From an uncultured Ignavibacteria bacterium (GTDB lineage: Bacteria; Bacteroidota; Ignavibacteria; Kapaibacteriales; UBA2268): DNA of 44,582 nucleotides. The DNA lies in NCBI GenBank assembly GCA_903862655.1, contig CAIOZA010000126.1, positions 1 through 44,582 on the forward strand, given 5' to 3'. The stretch's first letter is position 1. The number at the start of each line of letters is the position of its first letter. This document shows, piece by piece, positions 14,434-22,948 of this stretch. A model generated the notes under the pieces. The model saw only the letters and a list, made by a program, of their open reading frames with translations, did no database searches and was not told the origin of the DNA. The translations under genes and the position numbers were made by a program.

Positions 14434-16137
14434 TTAATATGACTTTTTATCATGCTTTTTGCTGTGACAAGTCATTGTGCAATAGCCTTTTTGAGGACCT
14501 GTTTGAGCCCAAATTAAATTACCATTGTATGGCGTCACTACGTTAGTATTAAAGTTAATTAGATGAGAATTATTAGTAACGTTCCCCTGAGTTTGACTTA
14601 TACCATGAGAATCATGGCAAACATTACAAGGTGTTTTTTCGTCCTTGATGTGTTTGGAGTGGCTCTTAAATGATTTATCATCAAGGATAGATTCGCTACT
14701 GTGACATTTGAAGCAAAGAGCATAAGCAGAAACGGAGTAGGATGTTTTATCTGTAGTTTCATATCTGAGCTGTAAAATCCCAGGCCACTGAGAGCCATGC
14801 GGACCTCTCGGATTAACAGATGAAGTAGTATCGGATGAATGGCAATCCGAGCAGTACATTCTGCTTGAAACAGTCCAAGGGCTGATCAGACTAGGTACAT
14901 TGGTGCTTTTGCCAACTGCTTCTATAGGATGAAATGAAATTGCATTAGCGTCGAATTCTAAAGCAACGTTGTTCTGAACGATTTTTCTAGCTATAGCACT
15001 AGCAGGTTTCCAATTATTTGAGGTATGGCATCTATAGCAGATCTGATACTCATATAGAGCTGATTGAACAAGGTTACCATCGGTATCAACACCTCTTACT
15101 CCCTTGAGTTTCCCGTTGACAAAAGGAGCAGCCGCAATTGTATTATCGCTTTGATGAGGATTATGACAATCAGTACATTCTGCATGCTTTTGAGTAGGAA
15201 GAATATTTTCATTCGGTGTATGAGTTGCTGTTCCCAGATAATCAGCAATCCTATGTCTGTAAGTCTTATTAAACTGTGTTTGGATATTTTTTGATGGAGC
15301 AGCTACAGATCCGTTATGGCAATATAAACAATTGTTCTCTTCGATAGAATAATTCAATAGTCTGTCGGGACCGCCAGCATTGTGAGGAGAATGACAATTT
15401 TCGCAGGCATTCTTGGCTACTGTTGTATATGGAGTATGTTGCCAAGGATTCGTTCCAGAATTGTTCCAAGTAGCTGAGGAAGTATTATGTTTGGATGCAG
15501 CCCAATTTGTGAGATTATGACAGCTATTACAAAGAAGAGATGATTCGTTGGTCGCAACTAAAAATTTAGAAGTAAGATTTGTATGTGGATCATGACATGA
15601 TGTACATTGAACCTTTTGATTATGATCAAGTCTTACGGGTGAAGTCAAAAGAGTTGGATTTTTTAACTGTGGATTTAATGTAACGAGTGAAGCATTATAT
15701 GGAAATGAAATTGGATGATCATTGGATAAATTTTGTCCAAGGTTAGTTTTACCGGAAGGCATGAATGAATTTGAACCAAAGCTAATTTCTGATGGTCTGC
15801 TCACTATTGAACCTAAGGCAACAGAGCCATCATGGCAGGACAAGCATTTAATTGAAGCACCGTCAGGTCTTGCAATAGTAGCCTGGAGCGTAGAGCTAGA
15901 ATATAGAGTGTAAGATGCCAAGTTTGGATCACGTCTGTTCCAGAGCTGCATTTTGGGTGTAGTGTTATGAGGAGCATGGCAAAAAATACAAATCTCCGTT
16001 TCATTCGCAGCTTTTACAGTGTTTATGCTTTGACTAGAAAGATTGTGTTTGGTTGTTGAAATTTTTTGCGAAAAAATATCAGAATTACTAACGATTATCA
16101 AAACCAGCAATATAATAACTGTAACGACATATTTCAT
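14434..16137 (-). CDS. Dodecahaem c-type cytochrome with N-terminal OmcE-like tetrahaem module
   Basis: 567 residues with a signal peptide (MKYVVTVIILLVLIIVSNSDIFS). Eleven CXXCH motifs (CIFCH 50-54, CLSCH 98-102, then CTSCH, CNSCH, CENCH, CLYCH, CTDCH, CYRCH, CSDCH, CFKCH, CNVCH) and a last CX3CH (CTMTCH) near the C-terminus give up to 12 haems. The first four haems repeat the layout of the tetrahaem protein at 12832 (TKHN, CHAPH, LWNR, CLSCHDGSVAL, NDHPIS), so it is that module extended by eight haems. Many motifs continue as CHDPH or CHNPH. Secreted or periplasmic multihaem conduit; no membrane anchor after the signal. It starts two bases after the NHL gene stop with AGAGGAA upstream, so the two are one operon. 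Confidence 0.88.
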   Translation of the reverse strand: MKYVVTVIILLVLIIVSNSDIFSQKISTTKHNLSSQSINTVKAANETEICIFCHAPHNTTPKMQLWNRRDPNLASYTLYSSSTLQATIARPDGASIKCLSCHDGSVALGSIVSRPSEISFGSNSFMPSGKTNLGQNLSNDHPISFPYNASLVTLNPQLKNPTLLTSPVRLDHNQKVQCTSCHDPHTNLTSKFLVATNESSLLCNSCHNLTNWAASKHNTSSATWNNSGTNPWQHTPYTTVAKNACENCHSPHNAGGPDRLLNYSIEENNCLYCHNGSVAAPSKNIQTQFNKTYRHRIADYLGTATHTPNENILPTQKHAECTDCHNPHQSDNTIAAAPFVNGKLKGVRGVDTDGNLVQSALYEYQICYRCHTSNNWKPASAIARKIVQNNVALEFDANAISFHPIEAVGKSTNVPSLISPWTVSSRMYCSDCHSSDTTSSVNPRGPHGSQWPGILQLRYETTDKTSYSVSAYALCFKCHSSESILDDKSFKSHSKHIKDEKTPCNVCHDSHGISQTQGNVTNNSHLINFNTNVVTPYNGNLIWAQTGPQKGYCTMTCHSKKHDKKSY

Positions 16138-16139
16138 TT

Positions 16140-17156
16140 TTAATTTCCTCTAATTAACTTAAATATCTGAATACGGGAATTGAAGGTGTCTGCAACATAT
16201 ATAAAATTTCTTGAATCAATATATATACCCGATGGAAAATATAATTGACCATTGTCCTTGCCTAAACCACCAAAATTATATAAAAAATTGCCTTCTTTAT
16301 CAAAAACTTGAATAACATTAAACAAAGCATCAACAATATAGATATGCCCAAAAGAATCTGTTGCAATTCCTTTGATGCTGGAGAAATATCCCGGTGAATC
16401 CCCTGTTTCTCCGAACATATTAACAAACTGGCTACTTGAGTTATAGATTTGTATTCTGAAATTCAGGGCATCAACAATGTAAACCAAACCATTTGAGTCA
16501 ATCCACAAATAGGTGGGGAAGTTGAACTCCTCTTTCTTATTACCTCTTTTACCAATTACTCTTTTTATATTCCCATTATTATCGAGAACTTTTACTTGGT
16601 GCATACCTGTTTCAGTAATCCATATTTCTTTAGTAGTTGAATTATAATCGATACCTGTCGGCTGATTCAATATAAGACTATCGAATAATGCTTTTGGAGT
16701 GTCGTCCTCAATGCTCAAAGAGTAAATTTTATTTAGCTTTGAATCTGTGAAGAGAATTGTATTATTCTCCCATTTACAAATACCCAATAATGAAGGGTAA
16801 GAAGATTTTTGTTGATAAAATTCGATTCTTTGTTTGTCAATATTTATGATTACAGGAAATTTAATACCTTGATCCAACGCTATAATCGAGTTGGTATCCA
16901 AAGCGATAAGATTGACAGGTTTTTGTAAAGTGATATTTGACTTGCCAAAAATAAAATCCTTTACCGATTGCAAAATGCTAGATTTTGATTCTAAATCTTC
17001 GATAGAGGAAAGTTGCTTTAGCCAGACAACTGAAAAATCATTAGCATCAGCACTATGATTAGTCTCTGAATTCTGAGCAATAAGAAAATTACAGTTGCTG
17101 ATTAAGACATAAGTAATAATAATAGAAACAAAATATTTAAAGGTTCTTCTTTTCAC
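16140..17156 (-). CDS. Secreted NHL-repeat beta-propeller protein
   Basis: 338 residues with a signal peptide (hydrophobic 9-27, ending NFLIAQ). The propeller is clear in the C-terminal half, with blades FPTYLWIDSNGLVYIVDA, IKGIATDSFGHIYIVDA and FPSGIYIDSRNFIYVADT, each followed by NxRIQIF-like strands and Gly-rich turns (FGETGDSPGYF, FGGLGKDNGQLYFP). The apparent start is GTG at 17156, without a clear ribosome binding site. Unlike its relative at 11492 it has no lipobox. It is the first gene of an operon with the 12-haem cytochrome. A role as partner or assembly factor for the cytochrome is plausible from the repeated NHL-cytochrome pairing here, not shown. Confidence 0.82.
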   Translation of the reverse strand: MKRRTFKYFVSIIITYVLISNCNFLIAQNSETNHSADANDFSVVWLKQLSSIEDLESKSSILQSVKDFIFGKSNITLQKPVNLIALDTNSIIALDQGIKFPVIINIDKQRIEFYQQKSSYPSLLGICKWENNTILFTDSKLNKIYSLSIEDDTPKALFDSLILNQPTGIDYNSTTKEIWITETGMHQVKVLDNNGNIKRVIGKRGNKKEEFNFPTYLWIDSNGLVYIVDALNFRIQIYNSSSQFVNMFGETGDSPGYFSSIKGIATDSFGHIYIVDALFNVIQVFDKEGNFLYNFGGLGKDNGQLYFPSGIYIDSRNFIYVADTFNSRIQIFKLIRGN

Positions 17157-17349
17157 AGATAAAAATATAATAAAATAATAATTTCAAAATACGATTTAGT
17201 TAAGAAAATAAACTTTTTCAAATTTATATTCTTCTAAAATAATAGAAATAAAATTGAAAAGCAATAATTAAAGAAATAGTTTAAATAAAGGTAGATATTT
17301 AAAACCATTTATGGTGATTTAATATATGAAGCATTGTGCTTAAGTAGCT

Positions 17350-18054
17350 TTATATTATACTACTTTCCTTAACAAAGCGATAACCTTTTGTGTGAACTGT
17401 CAATATATGAATAGGTTTAGATGGATCATGTTCAATTATTTTTCTTAGGTTAAGTATGTAATTATCCACTGTTCTTGTTGTTGGATAGTTTTCATAGCCC
17501 CAGACATCGTCCAAAAGCATTTCCCGTGTCACTATTCTACCTTCCCGCTCAATAAAGTATTTTAGTACCTGGAATTCTTTTGCAGACATTTCAACGTGTG
17601 CCGAATCAGTTCTCAGTTCTTGATTTGCCCAATCGACGGTAAAAATACCAAACTTATATTTTTCATCGGAGTTTGTCAGAGGTTTTAACATTTCGCTTCT
17701 TCTAAGGTGAGCTCTCAACCTGGCATTAACTTCCCTGATGCTGAACGGTTTTGTGATATAATCATCGGCACCGATTTCCAATCCAAGTATTTTATCCAGT
17801 TCTTCGGTTTTGCTTGTGAGCATAATTATTGGAGTTGTTAACCCTAAAGTTCGTAAATCTTTGCAAATATCTAATCCATTTTTTTTTGGTAGCATAATAT
17901 CCAGAAGAATGACATCCGATGATTGAGAACTCGCCATTTGGAAGCCTTCTTCACCATCTCTGGCAGTTAGTACATCGTAATTTTCTGATTCAAGATAGGA
18001 TTTCAAGCCCTCTAGGATTGAAGGATCATCCTCGATAATCAATATTTTAGCCAT
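17350..18054 (-). CDS. OmpR/PhoB-family response regulator
   Basis: 234 residues. Receiver domain 1-120 with acidic pocket Glu8-Asp9-Asp10, phospho-acceptor Asp52 (VILLDIMLPKKNGLD), and the conserved TS and KP (DDYITKPFS). A winged-helix DNA-binding domain fills 135-232 (SAKEFQVLKYFIEREGRIVT, then TRTVDNYILNLRKIIEHD and HTKGYRFV). It overlaps the kinase gene by 8 nt, and its ATG follows GGAGATAAAA. It is phosphorylated by that kinase and binds DNA as a tandem dimer, normally at direct repeats. Targets are unknown; the neighbouring cytochrome locus and the divergent nucleotidase gene are the obvious candidates. Confidence 0.92.
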   Translation of the reverse strand: MAKILIIEDDPSILEGLKSYLESENYDVLTARDGEEGFQMASSQSSDVILLDIMLPKKNGLDICKDLRTLGLTTPIIMLTSKTEELDKILGLEIGADDYITKPFSIREVNARLRAHLRRSEMLKPLTNSDEKYKFGIFTVDWANQELRTDSAHVEMSAKEFQVLKYFIEREGRIVTREMLLDDVWGYENYPTTRTVDNYILNLRKIIEHDPSKPIHILTVHTKGYRFVKESSII

Positions 18055-20506
18055 TTTTATCTCCTATTGGAAATGTTAAAATAAACCGTGAACCTTTGCC
18101 AATTTGACTCTCAGCTTTTATAGTTCCGCTATGAGCGGTGACTATACTTTTCACAAGTGAAAGTCCTATTCCTGCTCCTCCAGCATGTGCAGTGCTTGTT
18201 GTCTTGGCACGATAAAATGCTTCAAATATATGCTGAAGATCATCTTCTGCCATCCCAACTCCTTTGTCGGCGACTATAAGAACAAAATCTGATTCATTTT
18301 GATCAAGTGAGATAGTTATTTCCCTGTTGGAATCGGAATACTTTAAAGAATTAGATATAAGATTTATAAGTACTTCTATTATAGAATCTTTATCTGCTTT
18401 AATAAATGAATATTTAGGTTTAATATCCAGAATAACATCAAAATTATTTTTTTGAATCTGATTACCCATAACAGACATAACTGTCGAAATGAGATCGGTG
18501 AGATTAACGTCATCAAAATAGTACTGCTTAACTCCTCGCTCAATTTTGGAATAATCCAGGATATTATTAATCAGTCTATTTAAACGATCACATTCTGACT
18601 GTATGATCTCAAGATATTCGTCTTTCTTAGCAATTTCCAGATTTCTGTTTATCTGAAGCAACTCAGCAAAAAGTCTGATTGACGTTAGTGGAGTTTTGAG
18701 TTCATGAGAAACACTCGATACAAAGAAAGATTTCATTTTATTGAGCTCAGCCAGTTTTTCATTTTCTTCTTCTCTGAGAGTAATCTCTCGAGTTAGAGTT
18801 ATTCTTTGAATAGATGATGTTGTACGATCAAGTTTGTATCGCATGGCTTCGATATCTTCATGACTGAACTTTATTCTTTTGTTGTGAAGTCCCACCAGAA
18901 GCAAGCCCATCATTTGCCGGTTGTCCGATAGAGACTGAATGATAACATGAATACCGGCTTTATCAAATATCTTATCGGTAAGCAGAAAGCTTGTATAGCC
19001 TTCCTCTATTGCGTGCCTTTTTGAAATGGTTAGAGATGTCGGGTATTCCTGGCTATATTCGATAATTTTATTGATATTATCCTCAATACTATCTAAGCCC
19101 TTTGTATGAGTATTGATTAAGTTCATATTCTTAGTACTAAAGATAATAAAGCCTAGCTTTTCGATTGAGATACTTTCACTAACAGATTCCAGAAGAAGTG
19201 CTGAAACTTGCTCGATAGTATATATATCTTTTAGTTTTTCAGTGAAGATTTGATTGCTGACTTTGTAATCATAATATTGACGGAAGAAATTTTTATCTAC
19301 AAATGCCTGTAGTGAATTTTTAACTGGTTGAAAAAGAACTATTAGTATAAAAACAATGATTACAAAATACATATTCTCAATGCCAGTTTTTATTCCAGGT
19401 ATGAGACTTACACTAATAAAATAGATAGCAATCAATATTCCGAACATAAGCAGGTAAACGTAACTCCTGCTAATAAGAAAATCAATATCGAATAATCTGT
19501 ACCGAAATATTGCTATGAAGATGCTTATGGGAGCCGTGATGGTAACAAGAATCATCAGCCATTCTGGTACAATCTGACTTCCTAATATGTATTTTGGAAT
19601 CTGCCAGAGAATTACGAAATTTAATACCGCAATCGAAGTCCCTATCATGATCCAGCGAATTTTACGCTTTTCGGCTGCATCATCTGACTGAATATAGGAT
19701 TTAAGAAGAGCATAAAGTGCAGTACAGATCAAAGCTATAGAAGGAATATCAATAACATATTCCTTATATAGCTCCCAAGTACGGAATGCAGGCAATGATA
19801 ATTCCTTTACTGATTGATAGGAAGAATATGAAACTATAATTCCAAGTATAATACTTATAGTATATAAAACTCTGGATAGTAACAAGTGTTTCATGAACTT
19901 TACTTTTGGAAACACAAGGAAAAAGTGAAGAAGATTAATGCTTAGAATTATCATACTGAAAATATATAAAAACCTAAGTATATAATCAATGAAATTACCA
20001 TAAAAATTGATTTTTCCTAAAGTCATGCCAATCAATAATGCCGCTGTATAGGCGACGTTATGGAATAGACGGAACACAGTATTATTAGGATTGCGGCTAA
20101 TAACATAAATTGCCACCCAAACATAGATTGATAAGGTAATAGCATAAATTATGAGGTATAAATAATCATAGAATTTTATTAGTGTAATAGAGATGTTTTG
20201 GATCCCATATTTATTTTTGTATGTAATTTGAATTTTCTCACCAGTCTTAAGCCAGTCTGTAACATACTCGATCTCATCGGGAGTTTTAACAAGGTAGTGA
20301 TGAATAGTTAAGACGGTATCATTTTTTTTAATTTTTACAGAAGAATCCTTAACGTCAGTGACAATTATATTTCTTTTTATGCTGTCAAGTTCGGTTGTGA
20401 ATGGCAAGGCAGGTTTTTTAGTAACATTGACAAATGATAAAAGGAGCAAAACCAATAGAATTGCATCAAGAATCATAAAATATATTTTTGAGCTCTGTAT
20501 TTTCAT
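18047..20506 (-). CDS. Membrane sensor histidine kinase
   Basis: 819 residues. A first membrane helix (8-27) is followed by a small periplasmic PDZ-like region (about 30-110), then a block of roughly eight hydrophobic segments (115-395) of the 7TM sensor type, with RNPNNTVFRLFH and FPKVKF near helix ends. Residues 400-570 resemble a GAF domain. HisKA has the phospho-acceptor His601 (FVSSVSHELKTPL). The HATPase domain shows the N box (LINLISNSLKYS), G1 (DKGVGM) and G2 (GGAGIGLSLVKSI). It is the only plausible partner for the regulator it overlaps. The signal sensed is unknown. Confidence 0.9.
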   Translation of the reverse strand: MKIQSSKIYFMILDAILLVLLLLSFVNVTKKPALPFTTELDSIKRNIIVTDVKDSSVKIKKNDTVLTIHHYLVKTPDEIEYVTDWLKTGEKIQITYKNKYGIQNISITLIKFYDYLYLIIYAITLSIYVWVAIYVISRNPNNTVFRLFHNVAYTAALLIGMTLGKINFYGNFIDYILRFLYIFSMIILSINLLHFFLVFPKVKFMKHLLLSRVLYTISIILGIIVSYSSYQSVKELSLPAFRTWELYKEYVIDIPSIALICTALYALLKSYIQSDDAAEKRKIRWIMIGTSIAVLNFVILWQIPKYILGSQIVPEWLMILVTITAPISIFIAIFRYRLFDIDFLISRSYVYLLMFGILIAIYFISVSLIPGIKTGIENMYFVIIVFILIVLFQPVKNSLQAFVDKNFFRQYYDYKVSNQIFTEKLKDIYTIEQVSALLLESVSESISIEKLGFIIFSTKNMNLINTHTKGLDSIEDNINKIIEYSQEYPTSLTISKRHAIEEGYTSFLLTDKIFDKAGIHVIIQSLSDNRQMMGLLLVGLHNKRIKFSHEDIEAMRYKLDRTTSSIQRITLTREITLREEENEKLAELNKMKSFFVSSVSHELKTPLTSIRLFAELLQINRNLEIAKKDEYLEIIQSECDRLNRLINNILDYSKIERGVKQYYFDDVNLTDLISTVMSVMGNQIQKNNFDVILDIKPKYSFIKADKDSIIEVLINLISNSLKYSDSNREITISLDQNESDFVLIVADKGVGMAEDDLQHIFEAFYRAKTTSTAHAGGAGIGLSLVKSIVTAHSGTIKAESQIGKGSRFILTFPIGDKNG

Positions 20507-20865
20507 TTTTTTCTTTTTAATGAGGCAGATATATTATAAATTAAAATTCTTATTTGTGTCAGAAGAAAATCTTATTATGACAATCAAAAGGAATTGAATC
20601 TAGTATTCATAATCTTCTTAGATTCCTTACTTCACTCTGAAACGATCAGATTGTTACTTTTTAATGACTACTAAGATTCAGAATTTTTTTATTTATACAT
20701 TTATTTGATAGCAATATAAAAAAATAATTATAAAAACAAGCAAAATCATATATTTATGAAATATTTTCGAAAATTAATTTGCTTATTTGAGTCTTTAGAA
20801 ATATTTTCGATTACTAGTTTTGGCATCGATATTATTAACGATTACTGTAAAAAAAGGAGTTTTAT
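20507..20865. other. 359-nt divergent promoter region
   Basis: Lies between the minus-strand kinase operon and the plus-strand nucleotidase gene, so it must carry both promoters. A possible Bacteroidota-type -7 box TAGTTTTG is at 20815-20822. A 13-nt direct repeat is listed separately. No gene seen. Confidence 0.5.
20758..20810. promoter_or_regulatory. 13-nt direct repeat GAAATATTTTCGA, possible regulator site
   Basis: Exact copies at 20758-20770 and 20798-20810, start to start 40 bp, about four helical turns. They lie 56-108 bp before the nucleotidase start and beside the two-component operon. OmpR-family regulators bind direct repeats, so this could be a target of the adjacent regulator; that is inference from position. 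Confidence 0.35.
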
Positions 20866-22731
20866 ATGAAATTTTTAATCGCATTATTTATCGTTTTACT
20901 TGTAACCACAAATCTATTTTCGCAGCAGAAAATTACTATACTTAATTTAAATGATACGCACTCTAATCTGTCATCCGGTCATGGACGTAATACAGATCTA
21001 TCCGGAAAAATTGGTGGAATTGCAAGAGCAGCTTCTATTATTAACGCAACAAGAGCAGAGGATCCAAATACACTGGTTTTCCATGCTGGTGATTCCTTCA
21101 TTGGTGACTTATTCTTTAATCAATATATGGGGGCTGCTGAACTGTCATTATTGGGGCAAATCGGGTTAGACGCTATAACATTAGGCAATCATGAGTGGGA
21201 TTTGGGACCGGCAAACTTACTTAATGTGATGGATTCAGTTAAGGGGAAAATTGGATTTCAGTATCTCTCTGCAAATACAGTTGTTAGTAATCCTTTGGTC
21301 GAAAGACTAAATACCTACATAAAGCCGTATACGACTAAAACAGTTGGATCAGTCAAAATAGGTATTTTTGGGTTGACAACTCCTGAAACTAATTTGATAT
21401 CCAAATGTAAGCCTGATGTAACTATTATAGACGATTATTATCAACATGCTATCGATATAATTGATACACTTAGAAATAAGGAAAACTGCAAGGTTATTAT
21501 TTTGCTTTCTCATCTTGGTAATGATGCTGATGCACTTCTTGCATCCTATGTGACGGGAATCGATCTGATAATTGGCGGTCACGATCATTTTGCATTTAAA
21601 GAGGTTAACTATTTGTCAGATGCTGACGGCAATAATGTACCTTACTTCCAGGCGGGAGCGTTTTATCAATATATTGGCAAAATTGATATGACTTATAATA
21701 ATGGGAACCTTTCCATCGATAGTTATGAATTGAAGGAGTTGAACGAAACTGTTCCCGAATTGGCTAATGTTAAAGCCTCAGTAGATAAAATGATAACTGA
21801 CATTGAAACAGCTTTTGGCAAAGCATATACGGTAAAAGTTGCTGACTGTTCAGCTGATTTCAATGAAGCAGTTATACCCGTTGACACCTTAACAATTCTT
21901 TCTACTTCTGTTGGGAAGTTTGTATGTGCTGCATTTAAGGATTATACAAAGACTGATATAGCAATTCAACCAGGCGGATTAACAGCACAGGGAATATTCA
22001 AGGGTCCGATTGTTGGGATAGATCTGTTCAGAGCAGTTGGATATGGTATGAATACTGACAATAAGTTGGGTTACAGGATTGGAACTTTTTCAATTAAGGG
22101 AGCAGATCTAATTGTTGGTTTAGAGATAGGAGCTGCACAATTAGATTATAATGACGAATATTTGATTCAGTGTGCCGGAATGGAATATTGGATTGATAGA
22201 GAACAACCGCAAAATGAGCGTGTGTGGAAGGTAAAAATCGGTGGTGCATTAATAGATAAAGAAGCTACATACACTTGTACGGCTAATGAAATGTTGATTG
22301 GATTTTTGGATAATTTTGGGATTCCTTATGAAAGTCTTGACATTAAGACCGGTGTATCTGAATATCAGGTTCTTATGCAGTATGCGGCTAAAATTAAGAC
22401 ATTGAATCCAAATAGCTATACCGACAATGTGTTTAATCAGATAAAGACAACCGATGGTGTTGAAGAGAATATAGTAAAAGAGAACAAAGCATATCCCAAT
22501 CCATGCGCAGGCGAAACAAAAATATTTGCCAAAATTGATTTACCAGGAGTTTATACTTTGAAAGTTATTGATTATAAAGGAAATGCAGTAATTGCTCCGC
22601 AAATTTATAATCTTAATTTTGGGCTTAATTCTATTCCTTTAAACCTAAAAGATAATACCGATGGTAATTATATCTACTCACTCAGCAATGGGAACACAAC
22701 TATTAGCGGTAAAGTGATGATTGTAAAATAG
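20866..22731 (+). CDS. 5'-nucleotidase/metallophosphatase with T9SS sorting domain
   Basis: 621 residues with a signal peptide (MKFLIALFIVLLVTTNLFSQ). The N-terminal metallophosphoesterase domain shows the dinuclear metal motifs LNLNDTHSN, AGDSFIGD, LGNHEWD, LLSHLGND and GGHDH. Residues about 310-520 are the 5'-nucleotidase C-terminal substrate domain. The last ~80 residues are a T9SS sorting domain (AYPNPCAGETKIF to SGKVMIVK). It is predicted to hydrolyse nucleotide monophosphates or related phosphoesters at the cell surface after type IX export, to recover phosphate and nucleosides. ATG follows AAGGAG. It is monocistronic, with a strong terminator after it. Confidence 0.9.
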   Translation: MKFLIALFIVLLVTTNLFSQQKITILNLNDTHSNLSSGHGRNTDLSGKIGGIARAASIINATRAEDPNTLVFHAGDSFIGDLFFNQYMGAAELSLLGQIGLDAITLGNHEWDLGPANLLNVMDSVKGKIGFQYLSANTVVSNPLVERLNTYIKPYTTKTVGSVKIGIFGLTTPETNLISKCKPDVTIIDDYYQHAIDIIDTLRNKENCKVIILLSHLGNDADALLASYVTGIDLIIGGHDHFAFKEVNYLSDADGNNVPYFQAGAFYQYIGKIDMTYNNGNLSIDSYELKELNETVPELANVKASVDKMITDIETAFGKAYTVKVADCSADFNEAVIPVDTLTILSTSVGKFVCAAFKDYTKTDIAIQPGGLTAQGIFKGPIVGIDLFRAVGYGMNTDNKLGYRIGTFSIKGADLIVGLEIGAAQLDYNDEYLIQCAGMEYWIDREQPQNERVWKVKIGGALIDKEATYTCTANEMLIGFLDNFGIPYESLDIKTGVSEYQVLMQYAAKIKTLNPNSYTDNVFNQIKTTDGVEENIVKENKAYPNPCAGETKIFAKIDLPGVYTLKVIDYKGNAVIAPQIYNLNFGLNSIPLNLKDNTDGNYIYSLSNGNTTISGKVMIVK

Positions 22732-22760
22732 AATAAGAATCTAGAATTTAAATATTTATC

Positions 22761-22797
22761 ACAAACAGCGGCAGACAACAGATCTGCCGCTGTTTGT
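22761..22797 (+). terminator. Rho-independent terminator after nucleotidase gene
   Basis: 15-bp perfect stem ACAAACAGCGGCAGA / TCTGCCGCTGTTTGT with a 7-nt loop, followed by TTT. Confidence 0.85.
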
Positions 22798-22948
22798 TTT
22801 CATGAGCCCATATTACAACCAAATGGACATCGGTTTATACTTGAGCTTAAAATGATAATTCCCACAAAATGCGAAATTAACTCACTTAAGTTCTCCTCTG
22901 AATATATAAGAGAACAGAATGGCAGGTTAAATTTAAGGAAATATATTG

